A stretch of 35,357 nt of DNA from positions 1 to 35,357 of IMG/VR virus record IMGVR_UViG_3300024505_000143; one strand, given 5' to 3'. Position 1 is the stretch's first letter, and each line of letters starts with the position of its first letter. Both the position numbers and the translations under genes were made by a program. The notes beneath the pieces are model-generated. The model searched no databases and was not told where the DNA came from. It saw only the letters and a program-made list of their open reading frames with translations. The DNA is from a virus. Positions 5,703-13,051 of this stretch are shown here, piece by piece.

Positions 5703-7700
5703 TTACTGTTTTCTAGTCATTTGTAAGCCAGCGATACGCTCATTGGAAGCAATATCTGCTGCTTTAAGGTTAATTTCACGCTCTTTGAGCATCCTGTCAG
5801 CCAATTTCAGGCGTTTATCGAAGTCATCAGAACGGTCAATATTCGTTGCGGCGGCTTGGATAATGTCAACTTGGTGCTTCTCAGGCAGCAATTGAGCCTC
5901 GATAGAGGCCTTTTGAGCCTCTGCTTGCTCTTTCTGGGCTTTGGCTTGTAATTCCATTGCCTGAGCCTGCTTGATCTGCATATCAAGTTGAATAGCCATC
6001 GTCTGAGCCTGTTGTTGCTCAGGATTAGGCTGACTCATCTGTTCCAGCGTAGCAATCATTTCGCCACGGTTGGAGAGTCCCGAGTTCTGGAGGATTCCTT
6101 TCAGGATCACAGGCAAAACAGGGGTGTCGGGGCCAAGGGTCTGCAACAAAGCAATCAATTGTTGTTGCTCATACTCACGAGCCATGATACCCAAAGTAGC
6201 CGTGGGAATGAACTTCATGTCAACCGACGGATAGCGCTCAGGATCAAACTGCATATAACGGAAAGCAGCTTTCTCGATGAACGGGATCAGGAAGTCTTCT
6301 TGGAAGTTGCTCAATGTACGTTTGTACTTCTTGATGATACCAGCCAATACCATCGACATACCCGAAGCGCCAGCGTCACGAGGCACGTTGGAAGGCATAC
6401 CAGCCGCATCCACAGTTCCCGTTGCTTGGAGCAACAAACGCTCAAAGTTCTGAGCCGTCTGGATATTAGTTCCGTCCGTCTGACCAAACTTAAATGGTTG
6501 TAGGATTTCGTTGGGATTACCGTTGGTCAGAATAGACTTACCGGGTTTGATCTCAAACTTAGCGCCACGAGGCAGTCGAGTAGCATCCATAGCGATCATA
6601 GGAGCCGTTGTAAGGGCCACAGAGTCCATATGAGCACGCAACTGACCATCAATGGCCTTTTGCATATTGTAAGCCTTCTCGACGGTTCCACGGCCCCAAA
6701 AACGACCCGGAACGGTATCGTCTTGATAAGCCACCACAGGACGATCCTTCATCATGTAAGGATTCGCTTCTGCTTTGAGCAACATACTGTCGTTAGCAAT
6801 CACCACAATGGCTTCGACTAGGTTACAGTATTCGTCCCCCTCAGAGCCTTCAGGGAACAACTCTTCGTATTCAGTCTCATCGCCTTCCAGATACTCACGG
6901 GGAACCAGACCATAATAGGTCATTAGTTTTACCTTGTCGTCTTGGAAGTTTATGAGGTCTTGCGTCGGCTCTAGCTCCGTGTCATCATAAGTAGAAGAAA
7001 TATCAACTTTACGATAAACGCCTCGCTCAATGTTTTCCACAACCTTGTGAATCGACACATACTTTTCAATTGCACATCCTAGAGCATCATCAATGCTGTC
7101 TGCGTTAGGATCAATCAAAAAGTTACGAGGGTTGACAGGCTTTACTTGTACCGCAATACGGTTTTTTTCCTGTACGCCAATAGCAGCAGGCCCCACAACG
7201 CCGGGAATCGGCATGGTGGCAGGCACATACTCTTTTTTCTTATTAACTACAATTTCACCAATGCCTGTACCGTAGATTTCAGCAAGCAGTTCAATCTGGT
7301 CAATAGACTTCTTGATCTTGTCTTTGGCAAAATCTTCGTACAGTTGTTTTTTAATAGCTTCTACATCTAAAGGATTACCGTTCAAATCCTGAATATCGTC
7401 TTCAATGTCAAAGTATTCACCTTGACCAAAGATGGCTTCCATGATCTCAGCGTGGCGGGTTTCCACAGCCTGCTGAGTGGCGGGAGAGATGATACGGCTA
7501 CGCTCAGACTCACGAGTTTTATCGTTCATGCTCCACTTGCCACGGAAGATACGCTCGTATTCGTCCCAAGCAACAGCATAGTTAGAATCACGATAATCAC
7601 GCCAGCGAGTGGTGTGCTCAACGATAAAACTTACCAGTTCCTTGTCAGACTCGGTAGGTTCATCGAATTCCGTGGATAGGTTTTCTTTTTCGTTTTCCAT
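5703..7700 (-). CDS. Portal (head-tail connector) protein
   Basis: At 665 residues this fits the large portal proteins of P22-like and related podoviruses. Visible features are an acidic N-terminus (SDKELVSFIVEHTTRWRDYRD), a conserved early segment (RSRIISPATQQAVETRHAEI), a central GRFWGRGTVEKAYNMQKAID region and a long Gln/Ala/Glu-rich C-terminal helix from about 560 onward, typical of the portal crown or barrel. It would form the dodecameric ring at the capsid vertex, acting in DNA packaging and tail attachment. It lies between the terminase module and the scaffold and is translated just after the 7700-8176 gene. Confidence 0.9.
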   Translation of the reverse strand: MENEKENLSTEFDEPTESDKELVSFIVEHTTRWRDYRDSNYAVAWDEYERIFRGKWSMNDKTRESERSRIISPATQQAVETRHAEIMEAIFGQGEYFDIEDDIQDLNGNPLDVEAIKKQLYEDFAKDKIKKSIDQIELLAEIYGTGIGEIVVNKKKEYVPATMPIPGVVGPAAIGVQEKNRIAVQVKPVNPRNFLIDPNADSIDDALGCAIEKYVSIHKVVENIERGVYRKVDISSTYDDTELEPTQDLINFQDDKVKLMTYYGLVPREYLEGDETEYEELFPEGSEGDEYCNLVEAIVVIANDSMLLKAEANPYMMKDRPVVAYQDDTVPGRFWGRGTVEKAYNMQKAIDGQLRAHMDSVALTTAPMIAMDATRLPRGAKFEIKPGKSILTNGNPNEILQPFKFGQTDGTNIQTAQNFERLLLQATGTVDAAGMPSNVPRDAGASGMSMVLAGIIKKYKRTLSNFQEDFLIPFIEKAAFRYMQFDPERYPSVDMKFIPTATLGIMAREYEQQQLIALLQTLGPDTPVLPVILKGILQNSGLSNRGEMIATLEQMSQPNPEQQQAQTMAIQLDMQIKQAQAMELQAKAQKEQAEAQKASIEAQLLPEKHQVDIIQAAATNIDRSDDFDKRLKLADRMLKEREINLKAADIASNERIAGLQMTRKQ

Positions 7701-8176
7701 TATGATGTTGAATCCTTAAATGGGTCATCAAACTCTTCAAAGTCAAAGCCTTGATCTTTCAGCGCCTGTGCTTGCTTGATGGCGTTGTATTTAACATCAT
7801 CAATAGGGCCGCCGGGTTCTTGATCATCACAAGTACGAACAGGGCTGCAAGTAATGTGATAAAGCATACAGTATGCCACAGGTTTGGACTCAATGTCAAC
7901 TAAAGATTTATCTACCATTGAGGTTTTAAAGTCTTTAGCAGGCCCGTTATCAATACATTCCTTGATCTTTGTGGTCTCAAGATAGTGCTCGCAGTTGGCG
8001 CACAAACGTCCACGAGCGTCTCCTTCCGTTACATTCCACTTCTGAGCCTTGTCTTGCCAGAACTCAGTGTTGGGTTGACGAGGATCAGCAGGCCCAAGAC
8101 CGTGTTCTTTGATGGTGATCTTATGGTTCTTGATGTTGAGCTTGTTGTTTTGCAACGGAAGAGGACAGTATTCCAT
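7700..8176 (-). CDS. Conserved cysteine-containing phage protein, head module
   Basis: About 158 residues (MEYCPLPLQNNKLNIKNHKI). Further conserved-looking blocks are GPADPRQPNTEFW, EGDARGRLCANCEHY and CMLYHITCSPVRTCDDQEP. The cysteines (C-A-N-C, then three spaced Cys) could bind zinc or an iron-sulfur cluster; the spacing loosely resembles high-potential iron-sulfur proteins, but I cannot confirm that. Proteins of this type occur between terminase and portal in several podoviruses. The start is uncertain: ATG 8176 is used here, but GTGs at 8182 and 8185 sit nearer a possible AAGG site. It overlaps the portal start. Confidence 0.7.
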   Translation of the reverse strand: MEYCPLPLQNNKLNIKNHKITIKEHGLGPADPRQPNTEFWQDKAQKWNVTEGDARGRLCANCEHYLETTKIKECIDNGPAKDFKTSMVDKSLVDIESKPVAYCMLYHITCSPVRTCDDQEPGGPIDDVKYNAIKQAQALKDQGFDFEEFDDPFKDSTS

Positions 8177-8178
8177 AA

Positions 8179-8439
8179 TCACCACTTAACCTTGTCTGCC
8201 CAATACGCTGCACTCATCTTGCCTTTGGCGATGTTCTTAGCGTGGCGTGCTTTAAAAGCTTTGTTTCGGGCGCTACCATCAGGAGAACCAGAAACACCTT
8301 GTTGTCCAAAACGAATTGTTTTAATCTCATCTCCATCCTTAGCCACAACCACATGGCTCTTGGTTGGATGATCAGGGGTGCGCTTGGGCTTGTTGTAGCC
8401 TGATACACCGGCTCTCTCTAAGCGAGGGTCTTTAGCCAT
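8179..8439 (-). CDS. Conserved basic phage protein (86 aa)
   Basis: The sequence begins MAKDPRLERAGVSGYNKPKR and ends KNIAKGKMSAAYWADKVKW. The middle reads HVVVAKDGDEIKTIRFGQQG. I recognise this as a small, strongly conserved basic protein of marine and freshwater phages, with no proven role; nucleic-acid or virion association is plausible from its charge. It begins inside the end of the preceding 52-residue gene (8-base overlap) and is followed by the cysteine protein, so these small genes are probably translated together. Confidence 0.75.
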   Translation of the reverse strand: MAKDPRLERAGVSGYNKPKRTPDHPTKSHVVVAKDGDEIKTIRFGQQGVSGSPDGSARNKAFKARHAKNIAKGKMSAAYWADKVKW

Positions 8440-8590
8440 TCTTTTTCACTTTCTTGGCGGTTTTAGCCGCATCTTTGAAGTCTTGCGCCGAGGGAGCACC
8501 TTTAGTGCCCGGTTTACGCATCTTCTCGCCACTGCCGGCTTTGATGCGCTGACGCTTGGCGTTGATGTTTGCGTATAGTCCTTGTTTCAT
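8432..8590 (-). CDS. Small basic conserved protein (52 aa)
   Basis: A 52-residue frame, MKQGLYANINAKRQRIKAGS, then GEKMRKPGTKGAPSAQDF and a Lys/Ala-rich tail (AAKTAKKVKK). I recall similar very basic peptides (LYANI.AK..RIK.GSGE.MRKPG) in other phages, next to terminase. It directly follows the large terminase stop at 8591 and overlaps the next gene. The pairing with the 86-residue basic protein suggests a shared function in packaging or DNA condensation, which is inference. Confidence 0.7.
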   Translation of the reverse strand: MKQGLYANINAKRQRIKAGSGEKMRKPGTKGAPSAQDFKDAAKTAKKVKKNG

Positions 8591-9850
8591 TTAATACCCC
8601 GAGATTTCATCAAAAACTTCGTAATCTTCATCTTCATAGTCTACATTATAGTTAGCAATTGCCAATTGGTCAACATAACTCAATGCGTCTACTAAGTCAT
8701 CATGCACGCCAGCGGTAGGGAACATGATGAGTTGATCCATGAACTCATCCCAGTCTTCATCCTCGTTAAAAGTGATTCGACCATGTTCCAAGCGCCCTTG
8801 AAGGCTCCAGATAACCCTGTCAGACTTTTTCCTATTGCCATGCGTAAGATCGTGAATGTGAGCATATATGTTGTTTTTCCTCATTAAATCGTTTAAATAA
8901 GGCAACACAGCATTCTTCAAGGCTCCTCGCTCAATCCCTAACGCACTGGGTTGGAAGTCTCTAATTACCTTCAGGATATTAACAGCAGTTTCACGAATGT
9001 CCCAACGCCCGTGTTCAATGCTATGAACCCACCAATCTCCATTTTCTTTCAGCTTGACAATTGCGATTGCAGTCTCATCTAGCTTACGCTTGGTGCTGTT
9101 GGCGTTCTTTCCTACTTCCTCAAAGCCAGCCAAGTCAACAGCAACATAATAAGTACCAAAGTCAGGTTCTGATGCAAGCTTAAACCACTCTTCCTTAAAG
9201 ACATCCGCACCTGCGGTATCAAAGCTAGACAAATATTCCTGTTTAAACGCAAAGCTGCTCAGAGTCTTCTTGGCGTTTTCAATTTCTTTTGGATCAATGG
9301 TTTCGTTATCTTCAGTGGTGAAGTGCCAAGACTTCCACTCTTCGTCAGAACCTTCTTGTCCAAGTTTAAAAACATCGTAGAACCAGTTACGTCCACTCGG
9401 GGTGGAGATAAACAAGGCTCTACCTTTCTTATCACTCAAAGAGGCTCGGATGATCTTTTGCCATACATCCTCTTTGATAAATGCACATTCGTCCAACACC
9501 ACAAAGGTTAAAGACACACCACGAAGACTATCCGGATTGTCTGCCCCTCTTACGAGAATCTTCTTACCATTAACGAGCGTGATCTCAAGATTGTTGACGT
9601 GGCTGGACTTAATCACAGGACGACCAAGCTCATGCAACAAGTCCCAAATAATCGTTCTGGCCTGCCCTAGCGTTGGGGCGATATACATCACGCTAGAGCC
9701 ATCAGGACAGTTCAAACCCTCAATCAACAAACTCACCGCTGACAGTCTTGACTTACCACACCGACGACCAGCAGCAACAACCTTGAATCGTGTCTTGTCT
9801 TTGAATACCGTCTGCTGCCACTTCAGCAGCGAGAAGTTAAGCGTTGTCAT
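8591..9850 (-). CDS. terL: Terminase large subunit
   Basis: A 419-residue packaging motor. The ATPase domain has a Walker A-like loop AGRRCGKS (residues 27-34) and Walker B VVLDECAF, with FISTPSGR as the coupling motif. The C-terminal RNase H-like nuclease has VAVDLAG and the late acidic motif HDDLVDALSY. I choose the ATG at 9850 (MTTLNFSLLKWQQ), with AGAGG six bases upstream, over a TTG at 9856. It overlaps the small-subunit gene by 14 bases. It cuts concatemeric DNA and pumps it through the portal. Confidence 0.93.
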   Translation of the reverse strand: MTTLNFSLLKWQQTVFKDKTRFKVVAAGRRCGKSRLSAVSLLIEGLNCPDGSSVMYIAPTLGQARTIIWDLLHELGRPVIKSSHVNNLEITLVNGKKILVRGADNPDSLRGVSLTFVVLDECAFIKEDVWQKIIRASLSDKKGRALFISTPSGRNWFYDVFKLGQEGSDEEWKSWHFTTEDNETIDPKEIENAKKTLSSFAFKQEYLSSFDTAGADVFKEEWFKLASEPDFGTYYVAVDLAGFEEVGKNANSTKRKLDETAIAIVKLKENGDWWVHSIEHGRWDIRETAVNILKVIRDFQPSALGIERGALKNAVLPYLNDLMRKNNIYAHIHDLTHGNRKKSDRVIWSLQGRLEHGRITFNEDEDWDEFMDQLIMFPTAGVHDDLVDALSYVDQLAIANYNVDYEDEDYEVFDEISGY

Positions 9851-10241
9851 CCTCAACCTCTCGTGGCTCTACGTCCACAATGTCCATATGCACTTCTTCA
9901 GCCTCAACGGTAGGAGAGTTTAATCCACTGATATTGATGCTGATCTGAGGGGTTCCACCACCACCTTTGTTCTGCTCAAAGACAGACACAGGCACAATCC
10001 TATCGACAATCAATTTCCACGCCGCTGCTTGGTTCTTATGTTCATCGTTCAAAGCAGCATCATAAATGGCCTCAAGCACCTTGGCGCTCTTGGGCGAAGT
10101 AAGCATCCGTTGCTTATATTCATTGATAATTGCCGTATCGCCCTTGGGACGCCCCATGATACCTTTGTTCTTGTTCTTAACCGCAACAAGATCACTTTTC
10201 GGGGGACGACCCCTTTTCTTCGGTTTCTTCTCTTCTTCCAT
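9837..10241 (-). CDS. terS: Probable terminase small subunit
   Basis: A 134-residue protein placed directly before the large terminase, with overlapping ends. The N-terminus is very basic (KKPKKRGRPPKSD, including a GRP AT-hook-like motif, then MGRPKGDTA) and would suit DNA recognition. A helical core follows (INEYKQRMLTSPKSAKVLEA, KNQAAAWKLIVDRIVPVSVF), then a Gly-rich linker and an acidic tail (EVHMDIVDVEPREVEDDN). The assignment rests on position and general shape rather than a diagnostic motif. It is the first gene of the leftward transcription unit. Confidence 0.7.
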   Translation of the reverse strand: MEEEKKPKKRGRPPKSDLVAVKNKNKGIMGRPKGDTAIINEYKQRMLTSPKSAKVLEAIYDAALNDEHKNQAAAWKLIVDRIVPVSVFEQNKGGGGTPQISINISGLNSPTVEAEEVHMDIVDVEPREVEDDNA

Positions 10242-10314
10242 CTTTATCCTTATTTGGAGATAGACAAAACATTAGTTTTTAGACAAAACAATTATAATTT
10301 TCTCTAAGCCCTAC

Positions 10315-10343
10315 TATATACTTTAATGTAGTTTTGATGTAAA
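10315..10343 (-). promoter_or_regulatory. Candidate leftward promoter near terS
   Basis: TTTACA (10343-10338), 17 bases, then TATATA (10320-10315), matching 5/6 and 4/6 of the sigma70 consensus. The -35 overlaps one of two ATGTAAACAA repeats (10337-10346 and 10350-10359). The region is AT-rich, which raises the chance of a fortuitous match. Confidence 0.4.
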
Positions 10344-10497
10344 CAAATAATGTAAACAATACCGTAACAAGACTAACGATTAATAACTACGTATATGAAA
10401 ACTTAATGAACTGAATGAGCAGGTCGTTAAAGTATACTTTTGTTTACTTCTTAGTTCATCCCTAGTGACTTAGAAGAATATTATAATCATGGGCTGA

Positions 10498-10526
10498 AAT
10501 GTAGCATACTTTTACTGTTTTGTCAA
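10498..10526 (-). promoter_or_regulatory. Candidate leftward promoter for the terminase/structural block
   Basis: TTGACA (10526-10521), exactly 17 bases, then TACATT (10503-10498). The -35 is perfect and the -10 matches 4 of 6. It would give a transcript with about 250 bases of leader before terS, containing the 12-bp palindrome AAAGTATACTTT (10429-10440). Confidence 0.5.
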
Positions 10527-10783
10527 CAACTATTTTGAGACTTCACTCTAAAGTCCCCTCTTAGGGTGCGCAGGTTCCTTTATTGATAATTCATTCTCAA
10601 TAACTTTTATTGTCTATTTCTTCTTTGTTTTCAATAACTTAACATAATCTGTTCTGTCCCTAATTATTAGTCAACTTTCCTGACTTTTTTGCTTTCTAGT
10701 TTTACTTTTTTGTGTGCTTTGGAGGCTACAGTAACAACAACGTTCCCACCAACGCCCCTCCCCCCTAGTGAGCACTCACTCAC

Positions 10784-10855
10784 AAGCATATATAAGCAGT
10801 TACTTATATAAGTATGCACTTATATGGTGCTATATAGTTATAAATTATAACGATA
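10784..10855. other. AT-rich palindrome cluster, candidate DNA-unwinding element
   Basis: This 72-base segment holds several perfect or near-perfect palindromes: TACTTATATAAGTA (10801-10814), GCACTTATATGGTGC (imperfect, about 10816-10830) and GTTATAA-A-TTATAAC (10837-10851). It lies next to the DnaA-box cluster, where an origin's unwinding element is expected. The function is inferred. Confidence 0.5.
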
Positions 10856-10879
10856 TTAATGACTCATGGGTCAGTAAAG

Positions 10880-11143
10880 TTATCCACAGGATAATCACAG
10901 TAGGTCTTTTGTGTCTGTGGATAAACTGTGGAGAACTTTGGTGGTCGTAAGTGGAGGTCATTGAAGGTGCCTCTAAAGACACCCAAGCCTAAACCTATAA
11001 AGACATCCAAGTCTATAGGCAAAGACTATAAAGCATCCGCTGAAGTTATCCACAAGTTATCCATGGTTGTGGACAACTATACCCTATGATGTATCACTTA
11101 TCCACAGGTTATAGTCTTATATAAGACCCACGGCTGTGTATAA
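10880..11143. other. DnaA-box cluster, putative replication origin
   Basis: Five matches to the DnaA box TTATNCACA occur in 264 bases: 10880-10888 (+), 10916-10924 (-), 11046-11054 (+), 11098-11106 (+) and 11135-11143 (-, TTATACACA). Looser variants lie at 11057-11065 (TTATCCATG) and 11068-11076 (TTGTCCACA on minus). A 14-bp palindrome GTCTTATATAAGAC (11114-11127) sits among them. With the flanking AT-rich element, this is the layout of a host-type oriC or DnaA-dependent plasmid origin. No phage initiator protein was recognised. Confidence 0.75.
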
Positions 11144-11354
11144 CAGGCACTAGTGGTGTTAATAACTTTGTCTAAGGGTGGAGTGGCTTGGATGAAAATA
11201 ATCGCTCTAAAGCCGTTTAAATCGGTCTAGTGTAAAGAATTGTAAAGTTACCAAAACCTAGGGTTTTCCCTAATGTTCACCACGGCAAACGGTGGAATAC
11301 TAGATTCAATGACAGAGCACAGGGTTCTGTCAGACTTGCAAAGGATACGCAATC

Positions 11355-11594
11355 ATGGATAAATTCAATTTTCAAGACTTTGAGCGCAACCCAAAAAAAT
11401 ATGAACTGTTCAAGACAGCCACGGTGCGTAACACAATGATTCATCAAGATGGTGAAACCTTAGAGGGCACAATTGTAGGCATCCGCTTTGTAGGCGTGAA
11501 TCGCAACCAGTTGTATCGTCGTGATGAACCAGTTTATGTGCTGTCAACAGGTGATGTGTGCTACGCCAATAACCTACATTCATTCACGCTCTAA
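11355..11594 (+). CDS. Early small protein, unknown (79 aa)
   Basis: The first rightward gene, MDKFNFQDFERNPKKYELFK, followed by a strand-rich region (ATVRNTMIHQDGETLEGTIV, FVGVNRNQLYRRDEPVYVLS). The N-terminal helix followed by beta strands suggests a small beta-barrel, but I recognise no family. AAAGGA lies ten bases before the ATG. It follows the origin region and a 7-bp-stem hairpin (11310-11332) in its leader, which might influence expression. First position in the block suggests an early, host-interaction role (inference). Confidence 0.7.
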   Translation: MDKFNFQDFERNPKKYELFKTATVRNTMIHQDGETLEGTIVGIRFVGVNRNQLYRRDEPVYVLSTGDVCYANNLHSFTL

Positions 11595-11613
11595 ACCAAG
11601 GGTAAACACCTAT

Positions 11614-11634
11614 GGCGGGCCTTTAAAGCCCGCC
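11614..11634 (+). other. Strong GC hairpin between the first two early genes
   Basis: GGCGGGC-CTTTAAA-GCCCGCC, a perfect 7-bp GC-rich stem with a 7-base loop. No U-tract follows, so it is more likely an mRNA-stability or attenuator element than a simple terminator. Confidence 0.5.
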
Positions 11635-11672
11635 TACAATGAAACCATCAATCAAGCATAGGAGCAGACACC

Positions 11673-11933
11673 ATGAACTTTGACAAAGCACTCAACGCCC
11701 TGCCCGATGGCACAGGATACGACCACACGGCTCACAAGACGATAGAAGACCTTTGCTACCTATGCTTGCATGAACTTGATATGGTTGCAGAGCGTGAGTT
11801 CTGGCACCCTCTGGCACAACGCAAGAAATACCTAAAGTTCTGCGAGAAGCACGGGCACTATGTCGATGAAGCCCGAGCCATGTATCAGGCATCGTTGAGC
11901 GTGTCTAAAACCGACTGCTACATCTACGATTAA
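11673..11933 (+). CDS. Early small protein, unknown (86 aa)
   Basis: An 86-residue mainly helical protein, MNFDKALNALPDGTGYDHTA, followed by a His/Cys-rich core (IEDLCYLCLHELDMVAER, FCEKHGHYVDEAR). The C-L-C-L-H-E and C-E-K-H-G-H clusters could bind a metal, although spacing does not match a standard zinc finger. It is preceded by AGGAG (TAGGAGCAGACACC-ATG). It belongs to the rightward cluster of short early genes. No family recognised. Confidence 0.7.
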   Translation: MNFDKALNALPDGTGYDHTAHKTIEDLCYLCLHELDMVAEREFWHPLAQRKKYLKFCEKHGHYVDEARAMYQASLSVSKTDCYIYD

Positions 11934-11955
11934 CCAACCACAGGAGCAACTAACC

Positions 11956-12081
11956 ATGATCAACCGCAACATATTCACCACTAAGCGCAATTGGGATGCT
12001 ATCTTAGATATCGCCCTCGCTGTCTTTATCGGGCTTTGTCTCACCATCGGGGCATTGGCCTATTTTGATATTCTCATCTGA
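11956..12081 (+). CDS. Single-span membrane peptide (41 aa)
   Basis: A short frame, MINRNIFTTKRNWDAILDIA, continues into a hydrophobic segment (residues 17-40, LDIALAVFIGLCLTIGALAY) with basic residues before it, predicting one transmembrane helix with the N-terminus in the cytoplasm. CAGGAG lies about ten bases upstream of the ATG. It fits tightly between two early genes. Small early membrane peptides in phages may affect the host envelope or exclude other phages, but nothing here proves a role. Confidence 0.6.
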   Translation: MINRNIFTTKRNWDAILDIALAVFIGLCLTIGALAYFDILI

Positions 12082-12110
12082 TCAACCAACCAACCGAAGG
12101 AGTAAACACC

Positions 12111-12440
12111 ATGAAGAAAACCATTGATTTTTATGAATTCCGTGATGCGTTTTATCGCCTGCGTCCCTCAAGCTTTTCACCTGATGGGCTTAAGCTGTTA
12201 TGGGACTATCTGGAACAATGGGAAAATGACACTTTTGAAGAACTGGAATTCGATGTTATCGGACTTTGTTGTGATTTCAACGAGGATTATTGGCGAGATG
12301 TAGCAGAGAATTATGATATTGACCTTAAAGATATAGAAGACGAAGACGACAAAAAACAGGCTGTTATGGACTATTTGTGCGACAACACGGGTGTCTGTGG
12401 TATCACGGATGATGGTAACATCGTTTATCAAGTGTTTTGA
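12111..12440 (+). CDS. Highly acidic early protein (109 aa)
   Basis: A 109-residue protein, MKKTIDFYEFRDAFYRLRPS, then LLWDYLEQWENDTFEELEFD and NYDIDLKDIEDEDDKK. It has about 29 Asp/Glu against about 10 Lys/Arg, for a net charge near -19. I recall similar conserved phage proteins of unknown role with an early YEFRDAF motif. The length and charge invite comparison with DNA-mimic antirestriction proteins such as T7 Ocr, but there is no sequence resemblance to prove it. The ribosome site GAAGGAG precedes the ATG. Confidence 0.75.
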   Translation: MKKTIDFYEFRDAFYRLRPSSFSPDGLKLLWDYLEQWENDTFEELEFDVIGLCCDFNEDYWRDVAENYDIDLKDIEDEDDKKQAVMDYLCDNTGVCGITDDGNIVYQVF

Positions 12441-12448
12441 AGGCTTTT

Positions 12449-12628
12449 ATGAGCAGATATGAGAAAATCTTAGCATTAACAATCCATGAGATTATGTTAT
12501 CTCATGAGCAGCCATCAGAGTTTAAACGAATTGCGATGTTTTTTGCTGCTGGTGGGTATTCAAGGGAGAATGACGAAGTGATAGACGCCATGTATAACAT
12601 CATTTTTCACAACATTGAAGGATTTTGA
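12449..12628 (+). CDS. Early small helical protein, unknown (59 aa)
   Basis: The start at 12449 (MSRYEKILALTIHEIMLSHE) is preceded by GAAGG with good spacing; an upstream in-frame ATG at 12437 lies inside the preceding stop region and is less likely. The 59-residue product is mostly helical, with a central FKRIAMFFAAGGYSREND and a second helix VIDAMYNIIFHN. No family recognised. It is packed closely between the acidic protein and a Pro/Trp-rich peptide. Confidence 0.6.
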   Translation: MSRYEKILALTIHEIMLSHEQPSEFKRIAMFFAAGGYSRENDEVIDAMYNIIFHNIEGF

Positions 12629-12629
12629 C

Positions 12630-12758
12630 ATGAGTAAACCATACCCTGACACCCCTGTTTGGCCTTTTCCGTCATGGCCTTTGACACCATGGACACCAGC
12701 GCAGGAGAAGGCCTATAATCGGGATCAACTTAAACAATCGCCACCTGCGCCCTTTTGA
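12630..12758 (+). CDS. Proline/tryptophan-rich peptide (42 aa)
   Basis: The frame reads MSKPYPDTPVWPFPSWPLTP, then WTPAQEKAYNRDQLKQSPPA and PF. GAAGG lies eight bases before the ATG, and the stop nearly abuts the next gene's ribosome site. The aromatic/proline composition is very unlike that of its neighbours and suggests an extended peptide that binds another protein. The existence of the gene is inferred from spacing and the ribosome site; the function is unknown. Confidence 0.5.
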   Translation: MSKPYPDTPVWPFPSWPLTPWTPAQEKAYNRDQLKQSPPAPF

Positions 12759-12769
12759 AAGGATCAACC

Positions 12770-13003
12770 ATGCACTGCCGTTGCTGTGACACCATGCTGA
12801 CAGACTTTGAAGCCACTAGAAAAAACGCAAATACATTCGAATTTGTAGACTTGTGTAACTCGTGCTTTAATGATGTGAAGCATATCATTCCGGTGATTGA
12901 ACGAAAAGACCTAATGACCATTGACGACACGGACACCGAGGCCAAAGAAGACTTTAATGACTATGAAGATATTAAAGATATTGTTAATTATAAATATCTT
13001 TAA
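12770..13003 (+). CDS. Small zinc-finger-like protein (77 aa)
   Basis: The ATG at 12770 (MHCRCCDTMLTDFEATRKNA) has AAAGGA six bases upstream and is preferred over the upstream in-frame start. Two cysteine pairs, C-R-C-C near the N-terminus and C-N-S-C near residue 33 (DLCNSCFNDV), predict a treble-clef or ribbon zinc site. I recall similar CR.C...LTDFEATRK proteins as common unknowns in phages. The C-terminal half is acidic (DDTDTEAKEDFNDYED). A role in binding a nucleic acid or host protein is possible. Confidence 0.7.
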   Translation: MHCRCCDTMLTDFEATRKNANTFEFVDLCNSCFNDVKHIIPVIERKDLMTIDDTDTEAKEDFNDYEDIKDIVNYKYL

Positions 13004-13051
13004 ATTCTTACATTAAAGAATCATTATAGTATTGCAAGAAGTGTGCCAAAA

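Larger units (their letters stand above)
10242..11354. other. 1.1-kb noncoding region between divergent gene blocks: origin and control region
   Basis: No convincing gene was found here. The left part (10242-10530) is AT-rich and holds candidate leftward promoters. The segment 10530-10780 is pyrimidine-rich with two copies of TCAATAACTT and no clear function. Bases 10784-10855 form an AT-rich palindrome cluster, and 10880-11143 hold DnaA boxes. Between them lie two near-identical units, TAAAGACA(C/T)CCAAG (about 10973-11012). Bases 11150-11354 lead into the first rightward gene and contain hairpins AAAACC-TAG-GGTTTT (11253-11267) and TGACAGA-N9-TCTGTCA (11310-11332). A 29-codon frame (11273-11362) is possible but has no ribosome site. 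Confidence 0.75.

Noticed and set aside
10768-10950. 60-codon rightward frame in the origin region.
   Set aside because: It runs through palindromes and DnaA boxes, has no ribosome site and codes for an unlikely Tyr/Ile/Trp-rich product.
11273-11362. 29-codon frame overlapping the first early gene's start.
   Set aside because: No ribosome site and very short; could be a leader peptide but cannot be supported.
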